7,642 nt of DNA from Udaeobacter sp046731855 (GTDB lineage: Bacteria > Verrucomicrobiota > Verrucomicrobiia > Chthoniobacterales > UBA10450): the NCBI GenBank assembly GCA_046731855.1, contig JBKPLX010000071.1:1-7642 (forward strand), given 5' to 3'. The notes under the pieces are model-generated. The model worked only from the letters and a program-made list of their open reading frames with translations. It searched no databases and was not told the DNA's origin. Shown here one piece after another: positions 5,193 to 7,642 of the stretch; within the stretch, counting starts at the first letter, position 1, and each line of letters starts with the position of its first letter. Both the position numbers and the translations under genes were made by a program.

Positions 5193-6557
5193 TCACCACG
5201 TTCGTTTTAGCGGATGTGCTTCGGTATTAAAGATAACTTTATCGAATTGCAAGGTTTCAGGCGGCGCGAAGAGTAAATAGAAATATTTGAAGGTTTCGGC
5301 CAGGACGAAGCTTTGCATTTCATCGAGTTGTTGTTTTGTGACCACGTCGGCAAGCGCGGCGTAGCCAGAGTCGGCGCGGCAATATTTAACAAAGTCGTCA
5401 AACATTTTCGCGCCCATGCGCCGATATTCCGGATCCTCCGTGTAATGATAAAGGTAATAAGTGGACTCAACAATTTCGGGCCGCAGATGATAACTCCCGG
5501 CGACTAGGCGCATCGTTTTGTAATCAAGAGTTTCCGGCTCGATGCCGTAAAGGTTCCACATCCTGAATGATGAAGCCTGCAGCCGACGCGCGCGCTCAAG
5601 ATCGCCGGAAAAGGCAAGCAACCCGGGGTAGAACGCATCGAGCGCGCCATACGTAGTCTGCGTCCTCTCACCTGTCTGCATATTGGCGTGGCCGTACCAC
5701 AGTTCGCCGCGGATTTCGTCCGCAAGGTATTTGTTAACGGCGGGAATGCTGGCATTCCACATATCGCGACAATCCTTATCGCCGAATAGCGCCCAACACT
5801 TCCAGAGATATTCGTAATACGAGTCAATGCCGCCGGCGATGTGGCTATCAGTGTTCATCCAGGCGCCTGTCTCGACGTTCATGCTTTCTCCCACAAGCCC
5901 GAGTGGCGAGCGCCGCTTGAACGTCTCGACCGAAGCGCGTTTTGCTTTTTCATAGAAAATGGGCTTACCAGTTAATTTGCTCAGTGTGCCAAATTCGAGA
6001 AGCAGCGTGCCGGTTTCTGCCGGATTCGTCACCGGATCGCGTGTCTGGCCAGTGCGAAGATTGACGTAAACATAAGGGAGTCCCGTGGGCGAATTGAACA
6101 CCGGGAGCAATCGCTTGCCCAAATCCTCGGCCAAACTCAAGAGGCGCTTATCGCCTGTTAGTTGATAACTTGAGAGAAGTCCGCCAAGCAGGCGTATCGT
6201 GATCTCGAAATTTTTGACGTAGATGTCGCGATCGAATGAGAGATCATTGACGATAAGCGATCGCGCCCGTTCGGCCTCCGCGTCGAGATGCATCAAGATA
6301 AGGGTGTCGAGTGCATCGAGCGGCGTCATTAACAGCGACTGTCCGTACCAATCGTGCGCAGTTTTACTTAAAGGCCGCAACGCGTCGTGGCCCCACGCAT
6401 AACGCTCGTAATTATTCCAGGCGTGCAGGAATTCAGTTCGCACACGCGCAGTCAGTTGCTGCGCATGCTGGTCCTGTCGTGACTTGTCGCATCCGTTCGG
6501 GGCGAGCGCGACCACAACAACCAGTAACACGGCGGTTGGTGCAATTCGGTCTGGCAT
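5193..6557 (-). CDS. Glycoside hydrolase family 47 alpha-mannosidase, exported
   Basis: The 454-residue protein is a class I (GH47) alpha-1,2-mannosidase, a calcium-dependent inverting enzyme best known from eukaryotic ER/Golgi N-glycan trimming and rarer in bacteria. The whole family signature is present in order: YAWGHDALRP at 53-62, PLDALDTLILM at 79-89, FEITIRLLGGLLSSYQLTGD at 117-136, GTLLLEFGTLSKLTG at 183-197, DSYYEYLWK at 245-253, YHLRPEIVES at 356-365, and FNTEAHP at 443-449. By comparison with human ER mannosidase I the acid/base and catalytic positions are E118, D245 and E361, with T445 as the calcium ligand. All are conserved. The N-terminus has a hydrophobic run (AVLLVVVVALAPNGC), so it is exported. 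C23 could be a lipid anchor, but PNGC is a poor lipobox. No strong Shine-Dalgarno site is visible. It likely trims mannose-rich glycans outside the cytoplasm and is co-transcribed with the MtfA-like gene. Confidence 0.95.
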   Translation of the reverse strand: MPDRIAPTAVLLVVVVALAPNGCDKSRQDQHAQQLTARVRTEFLHAWNNYERYAWGHDALRPLSKTAHDWYGQSLLMTPLDALDTLILMHLDAEAERARSLIVNDLSFDRDIYVKNFEITIRLLGGLLSSYQLTGDKRLLSLAEDLGKRLLPVFNSPTGLPYVYVNLRTGQTRDPVTNPAETGTLLLEFGTLSKLTGKPIFYEKAKRASVETFKRRSPLGLVGESMNVETGAWMNTDSHIAGGIDSYYEYLWKCWALFGDKDCRDMWNASIPAVNKYLADEIRGELWYGHANMQTGERTQTTYGALDAFYPGLLAFSGDLERARRLQASSFRMWNLYGIEPETLDYKTMRLVAGSYHLRPEIVESTYYLYHYTEDPEYRRMGAKMFDDFVKYCRADSGYAALADVVTKQQLDEMQSFVLAETFKYFYLLFAPPETLQFDKVIFNTEAHPLKRTW

Positions 6558-6599
6558 TTCGTTCGGATCAGCCTAACAATCGACTAGGAGGCGTTCAAA
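6558..6599. promoter_or_regulatory. Divergent intergenic region between GH47 and the aminotransferase-like gene
   Basis: Only 42 nt separate the two divergent start codons. They hold the aminotransferase Shine-Dalgarno site. No clear -10/-35 pair for either gene is seen inside, so at least one promoter must overlap the opposite gene's 5' coding sequence. Confidence 0.45.
6586..6591 (+). promoter_or_regulatory. Consensus Shine-Dalgarno site of the aminotransferase-like gene
   Basis: AGGAGG sits 8 nt before the ATG at 6600, near-ideal spacing. It selects this start over the ATG three codons later and so keeps the Tat motif close to the N-terminus. Confidence 0.8.
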
Positions 6600-7642
6600 A
6601 TGAATACGATGTCTATTTCGCGACGTAAATTTGCGCAGTTGTTAGGAGCAGGCGCGGCTGCCGCAGTCGTTAGGCCAAGGCTTTCTTTCGCAAAGCCAAC
6701 TCAGCTCACTCCCACATCTTTAACGGGCGGCAACGTCGTTCGCCTGAGCTCGAATGAAAATCCGTATGGGCCTTCGCAAAAAGCATTGCAGGCGATGACA
6801 GATTCATTCGGCCTCGCCTGCCGTTATCCAGACGAGCACAATAACGTGCTAATCGATAAGCTGGCGAAGCTGAACAATGTCGATCGCAACGAAATCCTGC
6901 TAGGCGATGGTTCAGGCGAGATTCTCAAACTCTGCGCGGAAACATTTACCGGTACTCAGAACGGTAAACTCGTCGCGGCGGACCCGACTTTCGAAGCAAT
7001 ACTCAACAACGCCAGCGCCAACGGTGCTGAGGTAGTAAAGGTGCAACTGACAAGCAGCTTTGGTCATGATCTGCCGAAAATGCTCGGTGCTGCGAAGGGA
7101 GGTTTGATTTACGTCTGTAACCCAAACAATCCCACCGCAAGCATCACGCCGAAGGATGAGTTGCACGATTTCATCGCGAAGACTCCTCCGGGGACAATGA
7201 TCCTCGTAGACGAAGCGTACTTTCATTATGCGGATAGTCCTGACTACGAGAGCGCAATTCCGTTGGTGAAAGACCATCCGAACCTGATTGTTTCGCGCAC
7301 GTTTTCAAAAATCTACGGCATGGCAGGGTTGCGCTGCGGTTATTGCGTGGCGCAGAAGGAAACGACCGAGCGGATGCGCCGCAACCAAATGTGGGACAGC
7401 GTCAACTGCATGGCGCTGGCTGCTGCTACTGCGAGTCTCGATGATCTGGATCATGTTCCGAACGGACAACGTTCAATCAAAGAAGCAAAAACATTCACCA
7501 CAACCGAGCTCGAGAAGATGGGCTACAAGTGCATCCCCTCCCAAGCGAACTTCATCATGTTCGACTGCAAACGCCCGGTCGTTCCACTCATTAAGGCGAT
7601 GAAGGAGCAGAACATCCACGTCGGCCGCTTATTCCCGGCGTT
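6600..7642 (+). CDS. Histidinol-phosphate aminotransferase-like protein with Tat signal (3' end outside window)
   Basis: The frame is open to the window edge (347 codons). It is a fold-type I PLP aminotransferase of the HisC-like group, missing perhaps the last few dozen residues. Residues 1-31 form a twin-arginine signal: SRRKF at 7-11, then LLGAGAAAAVV, and a likely cleavage near FAK. This implies export of the folded, cofactor-loaded enzyme. The aminotransferase core follows: SSNENPYGPS at 50-59, LGDGSGEIL at 101-109 (cofactor phosphate loop), DPTFE at 128-132, NPNNPTA at 174-180, LVDEAYFHY at 202-210 with D204 binding the pyridine nitrogen, and SRTFSKIYGMAGLRCGY at 232-248 with PLP lysine K237. 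NPNNPTA has Ala where most relatives have Gly. The Tat signal argues against a role in cytoplasmic histidine synthesis, so hisC is not assigned. An exported amino-acid transaminase is plausible but unproven. It is divergent from GH47. Confidence 0.9.
   Translation, partial: MNTMSISRRKFAQLLGAGAAAAVVRPRLSFAKPTQLTPTSLTGGNVVRLSSNENPYGPSQKALQAMTDSFGLACRYPDEHNNVLIDKLAKLNNVDRNEILLGDGSGEILKLCAETFTGTQNGKLVAADPTFEAILNNASANGAEVVKVQLTSSFGHDLPKMLGAAKGGLIYVCNPNNPTASITPKDELHDFIAKTPPGTMILVDEAYFHYADSPDYESAIPLVKDHPNLIVSRTFSKIYGMAGLRCGYCVAQKETTERMRRNQMWDSVNCMALAAATASLDDLDHVPNGQRSIKEAKTFTTTELEKMGYKCIPSQANFIMFDCKRPVVPLIKAMKEQNIHVGRLFPA

Noticed and set aside
1..7642. CRISPR array, tRNA, rRNA, integrase or transposase
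   Set aside because: No regularly spaced direct repeats, tRNA-like cloverleaf with a CCA-type end, rRNA-like stretch or recombinase motif was seen on either strand.

Overview
The window looks like chromosomal DNA from a free-living, probably soil-type Gram-negative bacterium. It has moderate GC content, Sec and Tat export signals, and secreted or periplasmic enzymes that are common in Verrucomicrobia and Acidobacteria. The GGTAGGG...CCCTACC cloverleaf repeat at 4322-4378 resembles dispersed repeats I associate with soil Verrucomicrobia (Chthoniobacter/Spartobacteria type). That assignment is from memory and is tentative. I see no rRNA, tRNA, CRISPR array, transposase or phage gene, and no clearly novel multi-gene system.

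Layout. (1) 1-1135, minus: 378 N-terminal residues of an exported vanadium-haloperoxidase/PAP2-like protein that runs off the left edge. It keeps the Lys...Arg-Pro oxyanion motif but has Met where the family's catalytic PSGH histidine is expected. (2) 1136-2040: a leader with nested inverted repeats, then decayed coding DNA on the plus strand. This comprises an unrecognised fragment (about 1327-1539) and a truncated, frameshifted remnant of an S1/P1-type nuclease (about 1517-2040). (3) 2047-4279, plus: dtd (D-aminoacyl-tRNA deacylase), a fold-type II PLP ammonia-lyase/dehydratase-like enzyme, and a 1-Cys peroxiredoxin of the Prx6 type with its own strong ribosome binding site. (4) 4322-4378: a compact three-armed palindromic repeat exactly between two convergent transcription units. 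(5) 4380-6557, minus: a two-gene unit with a GH47 alpha-mannosidase upstream and an MtfA-like M90 zinc peptidase 15 nt behind it. (6) 6600-7642, plus: a Tat-signal-bearing, histidinol-phosphate-aminotransferase-like enzyme that runs off the right edge and is divergent from GH47 across only 42 nt.

How the genes fit together. dtd and the PLP enzyme both concern amino-acid quality or catabolism, and the peroxiredoxin is a stress protein. They are co-directional, but nothing in the sequence proves one pathway. GH47 and the MtfA-like gene are tightly spaced and probably co-transcribed. The most notable points are the bacterial GH47 enzyme with a complete catalytic set, the His-to-Met change in the haloperoxidase motif, the cloverleaf repeat, and the single-base frameshift plus chimeric junction in the nuclease remnant.
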